A stretch of 64,000 nt of DNA from Spodoptera frugiperda (Eukaryota; Arthropoda; Insecta; Lepidoptera; Noctuidae), in assembly GCF_023101765.2 (NCBI RefSeq), contig NC_064212.1, positions 5,022,001 through 5,086,000 on the forward strand, read 5' to 3'. Made by a program: the position numbers and the translations under genes. The notes beneath the pieces were generated by a model. That model searched no databases, was not told where the DNA came from, and saw only the letters and a program-made list of their open reading frames with translations. This document shows positions 1-12,500 of this stretch, piece after piece. Each line of letters begins with the position of its first letter. Within the stretch, counting starts at the first letter, position 1.

Positions 1-539
1 TAGGAAAAAAAAATAAAGGAAAAGCAGGGAATCAGGGAAAACAATTGGTGGCGAAACGGAGTTCGCCTGGTTTGCTAGTTACATATAAATATTTGTACGC
101 CTAGAGGGCATAACATGTAGCTCATGTACCCATCATACCACCATTGCATGTGTAGTATCACTCATGTTAATAATGGAACACACATCTTTATCTTGTTAAT
201 TGTGACAGTTTAATTCCAGATATTAGATTAGATTGAAAACTCTTTATTGTATACAATAAAAATACAAAGGAGAAACATTTAGAAATTGATATACAAAGTA
301 TTGATTGTTTTTCACAACTATGAGGACAGTATCACCATTCTTATGTAACCCGATAAAACTGGCACATAATTCATACAAAACATTCTATCTTCTTTATTTG
401 GCAGATAGTGCGGCCACGCAACCTAAAAGACTGGCCATAAAAGTTATAATTCCCACACAAATGCTCAAGTAGTATAACTACTGCATATAGTATAACTACG
501 GAACCTAAGAGACTGGCAATTATTGTAGTCCTTACTTAC
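1..539 (-). other. Intron of the DOCK-D gene running off the left edge
   Basis: The exon ending at 540 stops in phase 2 at a GTAAGT donor, so the gene continues to the left. I searched these 539 bases on the minus strand for the next conserved DOCK block (the stretch that follows the FFNVLE-type sequence) and did not find it. The stretch is AT-rich with no recognised repeat. Confidence 0.6.
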
Positions 540-3500
540 TCCAAAACATTAAAGAAGGATTGCTGCTGAGCCTGCGACTGAGTCCTCCACCAATCCACGA
601 GCCTCTCGTCGTCCAAATATTTTAACACGTACAAGAAGCATAACAGGACATCGCGTACCTCTTCCGCTGACATCACACCGAATCTACATGCAAAAATCGT
701 CACTATAGCCTTGAAGATTAAGTCTATTATTGAATGACAAATGTTTGGTACACAAAACTTTGAAAATAGAATTGCATGATAAATATTTGACACGCAAAAA
801 CAGTCACTAAAACATCGAGAATATAATTCATTATTGAATGACAAATATTTGCCATATAAAAACCACCAATATGACATTGAGAATAGAGTTCATTTTTGAT
901 TACTTACCTATTAACTTGATCACCAATTTCGCTCAAATCCAGTCGCCCAATGTTCCTCGGTAGCGAGTCACCGCCGGACATTGTGGATACTGATTCTAAA
1001 CTGCTTTGTGACATGTTGTTGGCGTGATCTAAGGAAGAAAATAGGTATTGTGAAAGTTTATACTTATTCAGGTCACATTTAATTCAGAAAGTTGATAAAA
1101 AGCTTGAAGTCCAGGCCTATTTTTGCTTTTCTCATTTTGAATCTTAGCAGACAGAAAAAAATGTTATTTTTACTTTATTTAGGATTATATCAGTCGTGAC
1201 TCATTCGCACTCTACAGCTAAGTTTACACAGATAAGCACCATGATTCTATACTTTGAGAGATAAACAATACCGGAGAGGCCCAAATCTGTACCCTTAGTA
1301 CGAGTTTGCTTTACGTTGAACGAAATCGAAACGAGAGCGCGTTCTGATTGGCCGGCACGAATGAACCAACCAATCAGAACGCCGAATACGCTCCGTTTGA
1401 TCACGTTAGACGTAAAGCAAACTCGTACTAAACCAGCAGGCAATGGGTTTCTATACGTGAATATTAAGAAAAAAAAATACGTTCACACTTACCTTTCCCA
1501 TACATATGATTGCCGGGTATAGTAGGCGGTTCCTTGAAATGCGCGGAGTTCCTGACGGGTGTATGGTCAAAATGCAAGGTCAGCCTGTTCCTGCGAGGCG
1601 TGCTATTGGCCGAGGCGGCCTCTTTCTGCGTACTGTTCAGTACCGGGTTCATTGTGCCGTCTCCATCAACTTTATCGTGACCATTCTCTATTGGACTCGC
1701 CAAGTTCTTAGTTATGAGACGATGTGCGTTTTCTGTGGATACACATTTTTAAAGTTAATGTATTTAAAACGAAATAAGAAGACGATGAGACGGATTAACT
1801 GATGATGGTAGGAAATTGACGTCGCCTATAGAAACGCGCAACACCAGAGGGGGAGCTTTCAGGGGATTGAGGATTTGGGGATTCGGATAGGGAGTAACAT
1901 TGAGATGAGAGGGAGAATTTGAGATATAAGTATGGCCCTATAACCCCCCTTCCCAATATTCCTAATCCCCAATTCCCCAACAACCCTTCAATTCTAACTT
2001 CCAAAAGGCCGGCAACGCACTTGTAACGCCGCTGGTATTTCAATTATTTATGGGCGGCGGCGATTGCTTGCCATCAAGTGATCCGTCAGCTCGTTTACCG
2101 GCTTGATCCATAAAAAAGGGTAGGAGAATTAGAATGTGGAGGAAGGTCTGAGCCTCTAGTAACCTCACACACAAGGAAGCGTTGTTTCATACCGGTTTGC
2201 AATAGGAAGATACTTACCAAGGACAATAGTAAGCCACGGCGAGTACAAATACGCGAGCCTCGCTCTGCACTGCCGACTTCTATATCTATCATCATGTTCA
2301 TGCTTCGTCAGTAAAGCCCGCAACACACTCAACGCAGATCTACGCTTCATTGGCGCCTCTCTTAGTGACTGTTCCACCTTTAAAACAAAGTATACATTAA
2401 TTTAAAATGATTTAAAAAGTAATAATAGTAATAATGATTTAAGCATTTCTCATGCTATTTAACTAGCAATGTGTAAAACAAGGGTATACTTGTTTTAGCA
2501 GGGTTCCGGCAAGAAAGTGTCTCATAATAAAATCTTCAGTGAGCCTCAGCTTGGCGGGATCTGTGTAAAAGTAACAACCATTTTGATAATGACTAACTTA
2601 TTTGTAAACATTCAATATTTATGTACTTATATCTTACAACTTAAAATAAATGCTGTATTAAAAACAACTGTATAACGGTGAACAAAGCATCTGTGTCAAG
2701 CGATTTTCAACCTTACCACTCTAAGCATAAAGTCGACAATTGATCGCCAAACAAATCAAATGTAATTTTCTTCAAGATATAAGTACACTATCCATTAAAA
2801 ATCTCATTTAAGCACAACTACTAACCTTCATCACCATCTTTAGGCAATTTATTCGCATGTAACGGTAGATTGAACGGGACAAAATGCTCATGAGAACATA
2901 TTGTCTGTAGGAACGTGAATTTGAAGTCAAACAACGCTTTAGGGTCGCAGACTTTAAACTTATCTAGATATTTCTTTATCTGTCGGAACACGAAACCTCG
3001 GTCCATGAATGATAGGCAAGACTGAAAGAGAAGTTTGTGATTATTGTATGTCGACGAAAATGTGTAGAAGTTACATATATTTAAGTAATTTTAATTAATA
3101 ATTATCAACAGATTTTGCAAGTAGGTAAAAAGCATATGTCTAATGACCATGGTCTGGTTAGTTGTTTTATGAGTCACAGAAGTTAAAATAGACAACGTAC
3201 GAAAATCGGCAACGTATAAAAAGGTAGACACCTAAAAAGTGTCCGGCAAATAAAAAGGTAAATAAATAGACCTTTTTATACCTTTGCGATTTTTCACCTC
3301 AGGTAGAAGACCCAATCGCCACATATGACGGTTAAGACTACCAACCCTAAGGGTCTGTTACGTATTTAAGGATGTCACATAAAAATTCAAAACATAATAA
3401 ACTATGTTTACTTACTTTTAGAAACGTGGCAAGATTTTTGTTAAATATATGAGTTTGCATCGGTTGCTGTAAAATGTATGAAGGTTCCACGGTCGTAACT

Positions 3501-6500
3501 AATTTTTCAATGTTCTCTAGAAGATCCGCGTGAAACCGTTCGTGGCGTGACATCTAGAAATAAAACAAGAAAGATTACTGTTTTACATGACATAAAATCA
3601 TTCCTTTTTAATCCTAAAGAGGTAACAGAATTTCACATACCAAAAGCAGAATAACTTCATATTTCAACAGCATTGTATGTTATGAATCCCAATAGGAGTG
3701 AAGCTATTACCATCATGTACATTTTAAATATAATTCAATGAATTGAGTGTGACTTGTCGGTATCGATCTCGAAACCAATTGCTTAGCATTGATACTTCTA
3801 AAAAACTCAACAAACGAGGCAGTCTAATATCAACCAACGAAAAAAAAAAAACATTTCATTGTATAATTATGTATTATATAGAAAAAGTTACCTTTATATT
3901 AAGTCATAAATTGTAATTAAGAGTCTATTCCATACATAAGCATTTTACTTATTAACGCAGCCATTTTAAAACATATAAATAGTCCTAGTTTTTCCTTATA
4001 ATATAGACGTAGGTACTCACCTTAATCCTTCCTGTATTGATAAGGTACTGCGCCATACTTTTAGTGATTATGTCGAAGAAGAAACCGGAGTATTGCATGA
4101 ATTTGTTGCCGAGCAAAAAGTCCGATTGGTTGGGATCCACGAACATGTGTAAAGGAGCCGTCAACATTGTGTGCAGTTTAAATTCCACGCAGTTGAATAC
4201 GTACTGCAAAGAAAATAAGGTTTATTTTTGTAAAATTGTTTAACGAAGAAATATGCTTAAAACAGCTTAGAAAAAATGATTTATTGTAGTGTTAAGTAAG
4301 AATAGGTATAGGTGTTTCCTGAATGAATTAAACGTTTACGGTAAATTCGTTTCGAACAAAATATCTATATCTGCTAACCACAGTGCCCAAGAGACTCGAC
4401 ATTTTTACACAATAAAAGACAAGTCTACAATTTCAGAGTGATACCACGGCCTCACAGAAAATAGACGTGAAATAACGTTTGCGTTGTTTCCTTGTGTGAG
4501 TGAGGTTCCCTTAAATTCCTAACCCCTAAAAGGCCGGCAACGCACTTGTAACGCCTCTGGTGTTTCAAGTGTCCATTGGCGGCAGCGATTGCTTACCATC
4601 ATGTGATCCGTCTGCTCGTTTACCGGCTTATACCATAAAAAATATTTATCACAAGTTTTGAAGCTTACCTTCACATAGCTATCCAACAAATCCTTTCGGC
4701 CATAATCATGTATCATATGCACAAAATGTACAATCAGTTTTACAATCTGGTAACCCATGTCTTGGGTGTAGCTTTTTTCAACGGTCTGCAAATGGAAAGC
4801 GAAATTAGTTCTAATGGCTATCGACATAAAGACTAGATTACAGCTACAAATCACGATCACTATAAATTTGTATGAAGAGACAATCAATGTAATTTAAATA
4901 AGAAAATTTACGTAGATACGTACCATTAATTCAAACAGTTGATTCATAATAGTTGGCAGGAAAGCGATTAACGAACTCAATTTGATCGCGTGCGCAGCTT
5001 TGAGGGCGTTGCATACGTCATTCCATGGTGGCGGGGAGGGCGAGGTGGGTGGCGAACTGGATTTGATCAACCTTTCAGCCTGGCTGAACAGGTTGTGTAA
5101 GTGAGGATCCCTGGTAGCTACTGTGGAGTCCAGGACTAGTTGGCAACGGAACAGCTGCTTCTCACCTTCCACCCATACCACTTCTGGACCGGTGTTCTGT
5201 AAAGAAGTTTGTAAAATAAATGATAGTAGTGGCAGAATTATCCAGGTAATCTTTGTACATACAAAAGTAAATAGCAAAGATCTTCTCGGTGTATAAAGTA
5301 AGTAAAATACTTAGCAAGTTATAAAGTATATTTTCCATTTCCTTCTTTCTCTGAATGAGAGAGAGGGAGGAAGAGAAAGCAAGGAAGAGGGAGAAGGAGA
5401 AGGAGGAGAATTATTTCAAAATAAAACTTACCCCTTTCCCAAGTCCAAGTGGTTGAATGGACAAGTATCCAGATGGCAAGTGTGTCGCAATAGGCAAGTT
5501 TACAATCTCATCCACCAGTTTATCGTTCTTCAATAATGGAATCCACGCGTATCTGAAATGGTAGAGAAGATGCGTTACTTTAGAATACCTTTATCATCAA
5601 AACCCGAATGCGTTTATTGTTAACAAACCTCTATATAAAGGGGGCGATACACACAGACGCTCACGCATTTGTTCCATTAGGGGTAGACAACGCCACCTGC
5701 TACGATTCTTAAGGTCATAGCTCATTAGAGCCGACCAGCACCACCTGGTCTTGAGCGGTTAGGACTAAACTCCTATGGATACGCGCTCATTACATCAACT
5801 GACGATCGCCTCGCTCACTGCACTGACCACGCGCGGACGGCGGGTGACCCACTGGTCGACAACTCGCTGCACGCACGCTTGCTTAGCGCAGACAGTATGG
5901 TGCTCGCAAATGAGTCATGTGACAGCTATGATTGCCAATGAAGGGTTTGTAACTGTTGTTTGTTTTTTTTTTTTTTTTTCGTTGACCACGCGACTTTCAT
6001 TCGTTGACCACCAGTCGTCCACCCGTAGACCACAACGAGTAGACGCCAAACGGAGAGGCGATGCAGGTCGGGTGGCGGTATCTCTAATGAGCTATGACCT
6101 TTACACATTTTATTTACATGTGACTTTGATATCGAATAGGAATATTAAATAAAAACATTGATGTACATTATATTATTAATGAATAGGTCTAGGTTTATAT
6201 GTGACCGTAGGTATTTTTGTGCAATGTTTTCTATAAACAATAGAGCGGACATTATTAATTTGTGATTCATTATTACTTTCACGTTGTTTCCGTCTAGGGA
6301 TATAAGTATGTAAGGTATCGAGAGAAAATCTTCAAGTAAAAATAATTATTCTCGAAGGGGTAGGCAGAGGTGGACATTGCGGCATGTCGCTATACAATGC
6401 AAACACACTTTTCACCATTTGTGTTATAAAATCATGTAAAAGGGGGTGAGCCCATTGCCGAGACCAGACGAGACCCCTTGTACGGCAGTCGCACTAGCGA

Positions 6501-9500
6501 CCAATCGACCAATGAGGCAGTCTAAATAACAGTATACATATAAATATCAACATACTCATCAGTTAAAATACCAATACAGTCAGTAAAGATAAGCATTAAT
6601 GTACAAGCAATAATATTAAAAACTTACCCAATACAAGTTTCAACATTAGCATCATTTTTCTTGGCAAGATCACAGGATATGTGGTGGAAGGTGAACAGTA
6701 GGTGATGCTGTGCAGTTATGGTGGCTGGGAGACGGATCTTGGCTTCATCACTCCAAGTAGGGTTCGCATTGTGATGTAAAACCGAACAACGGTATTGTGA
6801 CGTCATGCCGAACCGTCCGTATACAGCCTGGAAAATAAAAAGTTTAATGTAACTTAATGCCGGTAAACCCGCTAGGTGGTCCGCAGGTCCCGAACTAAAT
6901 GCCTAGTTTTTTCATTTAAAAGATTATCAAATCAACTATGCGAGACTTCGTAGTCGAAACCTCTGTTATCTATGTTTATTTCTAGTATTCGTAGGCGTAG
7001 GCATAAATATGTCTAACATAAGATTCTTAACCTAGACCTCAGTCATCGGAAAATAAATATTTATTCCTATTTTTGAACATTTAAAAATACTCCACTGAGA
7101 ATATCAACAAAATTAACTAGTTCCAATAATAATTCTTGTTTTCATAAATAACCTCTGAATGCATTTATAGCATTAAAATGTTTAGGAATTTATAAATGTG
7201 AAACAGAACGACATTGGCATCATACGTAATCAAAGAGGAAATACCACTTCTGTTATTTTATCAAATGTTACATTAATTATATAACATTTAATACTATAGT
7301 ATTCCAGGCAAATTGAGGAAATGTTAGAGAATGATTTTGATAACCTTAACAAAAAATTTGAAAAAGTGTCAATATTATATAATACCTAAATTATTCCATT
7401 CATCACAGAGTTACGTATAATAAATACCTGTTTCTATAGAATAAAACTGCACATGTATGTATGTATGTTAAAAGTATATATGCGTAAAACCCAAAGTACA
7501 TGGGACTTATAACTGGTTTGCCATTAGGATTGGCAGACGGATTAGAGATCACAGTTTAAAAAATCTGATTACATGCATGTTTTCAGAAAAGGTTTATTCC
7601 CCAATCTCCATTAAATGTATAATCTTTCAATTAGCTCTTACACCCACAGGAAGAGCAGGGGTGCTGACACCCAGTGTATAAGGATAAGATAGGATAAGTA
7701 ACGATCTACTACAAAATTCATAGAAAAGTATAGTTTTAGACATTTCGATAAAAATATTGAATTTGACTATTTAGAAACTACCGTGTTATACATAGTCTTA
7801 CCTGCATAGGTTTATTTTCACCCGTATCGCTATCTCTCAGCTCAATGGAGCAGGCAATATTCCTAGCTCTGGCAAACATCTTCTGAGATTCAAAGTTCAA
7901 GGCGAGAGGTCGCACGTACAAATGGTGTATGTACGCTGCATACGGCTGCTCGGGCTCCACGTTTAGAGTAGCCAGCTCTAGTGTAAGCGGCATTGTAGGC
8001 GGGAGAGGAAATGGTTTCAACGCTGCGTACGATGTTGACATGCAATCTGTAATGAATTGTTTACAACTATAAAATTATGTTACTTATTTTTGTTATGGTA
8101 GGCGAGGGATCACTTTTGTTTATAACTAGCTGTTGTCAGCGGCTTCGCGTGAGGTCTCGTGGGATAAAAAGTAACCTATGTGTTATTCCAGACCGTAATC
8201 AACCCCTGTTCCAAATTTCATTCCGATCCCTTCAGCCATTTTGACGTGATTGAGTAACAAACATACACACAAACTTACAAACATTCGCATTTATAATATT
8301 AGTAAGATAGGAGCAGGTACGATTCCAGACTCAGCGGTATTGCTGAGATATTATTGAAAAACCGAAAAGAAGCTAATAGCAATTTCCTGCGTTCCCAAAT
8401 TTGGGATCATAAAATCATACAATATTGTCCAAAAAGGCAGAAGAATACAAATTATAATAGGATAATTATTATTCTTACTTGGTACTTGTTCGTTGCTCAG
8501 ATTTATGTTAATGCTGAGCCACCCAGGTATCACAGTCAGTTTGGACATCTTCTCGGACTTGCGGAAGTCTGACAATATCTTCAGCAGGTCATCATCAGAC
8601 ATCTTGTTCGGTTCCTGTCGGTATATAGCTGGGAACTCTGGTGTCAAGTCTAAATCATTGCTGTACATTCTGGAACAATTTATACGTAGCATCAAGTATT
8701 TTCATTCAGGATTAACCAGGTTTTAAATGTATCAGCAAAATTCGCAGGGTGGAATCCAGTCATCGAAGCATCGGTTCAGGAATTGAAAGCATGCTTCTTC
8801 ATCTATTGCTAAAAATACACTTGCAGCTACGCGGGAACAAGGAAGCACAGTTATCATTAATTTACATAGGTATTACAAGTCACGATTTCGGAAACTAGTT
8901 TTGAGTTATAGCGCCAACATTCTGATGTAACTCTGATATAATCCATGTCGTCACGAAACTTACTTGTACAAAGGTTTCGCCGCCCAAGCAAAGGGCATCC
9001 TGTAGGTTCCCACGCGGTTGGCATACGCCTGGACATTCTTGTGTACTTTGAGGCCAAGTCTCGGGTCCTTGGTGGCCTTGAGGTAAGGCTCCAGCACCTG
9101 ACTCACGTGGCCTTGCAAGATCTTATCAATCCTCACTACCAGGAACAAGTCTGGGTGCGGATTGTTTACAGACAACATCACCTGTGAAAGCGTTCAATAT
9201 TGTATAACGAAACATTATCATAAATGCATCTCAGCCTTGATTTCTAATTCCATTGTTTATCTCATATGCAAATGAATGCTAATAAATACCTGTTTCTTCG
9301 ATCTAAACCACTCTTCCGGTATCTGATTAACGTCTAACTTAACATCGTAACTAAAATTCTCAACTAATGACTTCGTATCCTCGGTATCCTTGACTAGATC
9401 TTTCACGGCATCGTGGTTCAGGTCGAAGTGGAAGTTCTCCGAGAGTTTCTTCCCACTCCTCGCGTCGTACAGCGCTAAGTACGTGTAATAAGGTTCTACT

Positions 9501-12500
9501 TGACACAACAGTTCTTTATCGCCGTCTATCGGCGCTTGCAACCTAAACTTTAAGCTTTCGCATTTGAGCAAAATTCTTTGGCCAAAGTGTTCTCTGAAAC
9601 AATAAAATGCCGTTCAACCCAAATCGTGAAAACAAGAATGTTCGTGACAGTTATCTGTGTTAGAAAAAGCTAGATACACTTTTTATGGTAGGAACAATTT
9701 TTAGTTGAAATAGTTTTATTGTCGTGCAAAAAGGTGACATAAAATTGAGGTATGCGCAAAGTTGCTTTCACTGACTATACACTGGCAAGAAATTGAGGAA
9801 ATAATAATTGGTGCACGTACTTGAATGGTTCGAGCTGAGGTTCAGGCGAGGGCGCGCGTTTGTACGGCATGCTGAAGATGTTGTACCGGCACTCGTTGCG
9901 CGCGGCCGCTATAGACATGTCTGTCTCGCGGGAATACCGCATCAGTAGCGGGTTCATGCTGTGCTCCAGGCCCTTGAGGGTGCCGTATGTAGGAGGAGGA
10001 GGTTCCGCTGTTAGAGATACGTCCGCATCTAAACAACCAACACCAAATATTATACCTAATAACTTCCTGTAAAGTTTGCAGAATATGTTACGTGTTTGCT
10101 TAACTCTTATTCTCCTACCTTTGTCCAAAGCTTCATCACTTTGGTGAGTTTCTTGGCAATCCTGGTTCTTCTTCAAGGCTGCTTTAAAAGCATTGATCCA
10201 ATCGTTTACGTCTTCCTCATTCTCAGCTGCAAATGTATAGCCTTTACCGCCGGACATGCGCAATTCGAAACAAAACCGTCCCTTTTTAGGATTCTGTTGA
10301 AATAGAACATGCATGTTAAAGGCAACATTTATTGCGAAAACCGGCCAATTCTAGTATCTCTTTTGTAATCTGTTAGGTATAACATAATTTTCAATAAGAT
10401 AACTTATAACTACGACAGCAAAGTTGATTTTCAAATGCCGATAGATAACAGAAGTCTTACCCTGACGACATCAGAGCAAAAATCCATAACGATAGTCAGC
10501 TTCGTATCCGTTTTCTTCTCATCCTTATACACCTCAAGTATATACGTGCCATCGGCCTCTCTAAGCATTGAGCAATAACGTTTCTTAAATGACTTTGAAG
10601 CAAGGTTACTGAATATTCTATCTGAGCCGATTTCAGGTCCCTTGAGCAGATGTCCCTCTTTCGTACCAAGGTCCAATTTAGCCGCCTGACCCTCATTGTC
10701 ACTCTCAGTTTCGGCATCTATATCGTATACCTCCTCCGGAAATTTACTTTCAATGGGCCTGTGTAAAGAACGATAGCGTTAATGGACCTGATAACGGTAC
10801 CAAGTAATATTTGATTTACTCATGCATTGTAAAGTACTTGTAAATGTTTCTTTGAAATGTATTTGGTACTTCCCTGCCGTGCCTTTTATGATATCATTCA
10901 ATAACCCGAATGTATGATACGATTACGACTTAATCGTGAACATCAATAAAACATGAACGTGCTTTCAAAAATGTGGCCTTTGATATTAATAATACAGTTT
11001 AATTTAATTAATTTGAAGATGCACGATATAATCAAAATCAGCGAAAGTGTCTGTCGCGGCTGCTCATTATCATACTAAAATCAGGCTTATTAAAATGGTA
11101 TATTTGGTATCAAATCCTTTCATCCTATGTTGTGCAATCATAGGATGTGACTCATGCATCAGATATGGGCATAATGCTCTGGCCTTGGGAGTGGAGCACG
11201 TAAGTTTTTGTTGGCCACGCAGTGTTCATTGCCATGTAAAGTATGTTAATTATCATCACTAATGAGTACCACACTGTTTGTTACATTTTAACACATCACA
11301 TGCAATCAGCTTTCATTTGTACCAGATCGACCAATGATAATGATAATGAATGCATTTTTCAACAATATTATTATTCTAATGAAGTGTTTGCCATGAATAA
11401 TTAATACCGTTTTTATGATGCAGCCAGGATGCAAAATTGTTTTCTAATATTGGAATTTAAAATAGTGAAAACAATTTTTTGCATAATATATTTATGTGAT
11501 GTTAATATTATTATTTAACATATTGGACTTGAATAATGTTATCTATATGAATTTTATATTTAGTTGGGTAGTGTTTAGCTAAGAGCTTGATGACAAATGT
11601 GCATATGTACCACACATTGAGTAAATAACTATTTCCTTATCCTTATTGTTATTATTGTAGTAAAACTGCATCAAGACATAATTATTTATGTATGACCTCA
11701 GATCCACGAAATATTTCGATTTACATTTAAATCATTTAAAAAAATCCCAGTTTATTGCCACTTTAGTTTGTTAAGCTTTAAACTAAATCTATACTAATAT
11801 TATAAAGCTGAAGAGTTTGTTTGTTTGTTTGTTTGAACGCGCTAATCTCCAGAACTACTGGTCCGATTTGAATAATTCTTTTTGTGTTGAATAGTGCATT
11901 TATCGAGGAAGGCTATAGGCTATAAAACATCACAACTATGACCAATAGGAGCCAAGCATATGCGGGTGAAACCGCGCGGAAGCAGCTAGTGAAATATAAA
12001 ACTTACCGCGGTAAATTGAGGTAGCTGCCTGAATAGTTACTAAACTTGTAATGTATGAGATTCCAACTGGAGGCATAGCTGAGGAGTGCCTGCCTTGTGA
12101 GGAGAGGGCAAGAGGCTGCTGTCCTCACGTCAGGCACGGCGGTCGTGACGGTCCTCCAACGACGCGGCAGAACAACACTCTGAAATGCAAAAATGGATAA
12201 ACATACGAAAACATAATTATTTCTCCATAACCATTTTTATGTCACATTATCACTCAATAGCAAGCAATCTGCACAGCCTATATAAACACCGAGGAGTTAT
12301 TTAACAAGTCTGTAGCCGGTATCTCGAGAATTGGGTATTTACGACTTATTTTTTTTTACAAGACACCATAAATATGTAAGTATGTTTTAATATATTTATC
12401 TCTTATATTTTCATGACAATTAAACAATCCATACTACATAATACCTGCTAAAGGACGCACTCGAAAGGAGTACCAATTATTTAGGTACCTTATTACTATT

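Noticed and set aside
8960..9187. Plus-strand frame of 80 codons
   Set aside because: Shadow of the DOCK-D exon at 8964-9181, whose minus-strand product has the conserved FAWAAKPLYK motif.
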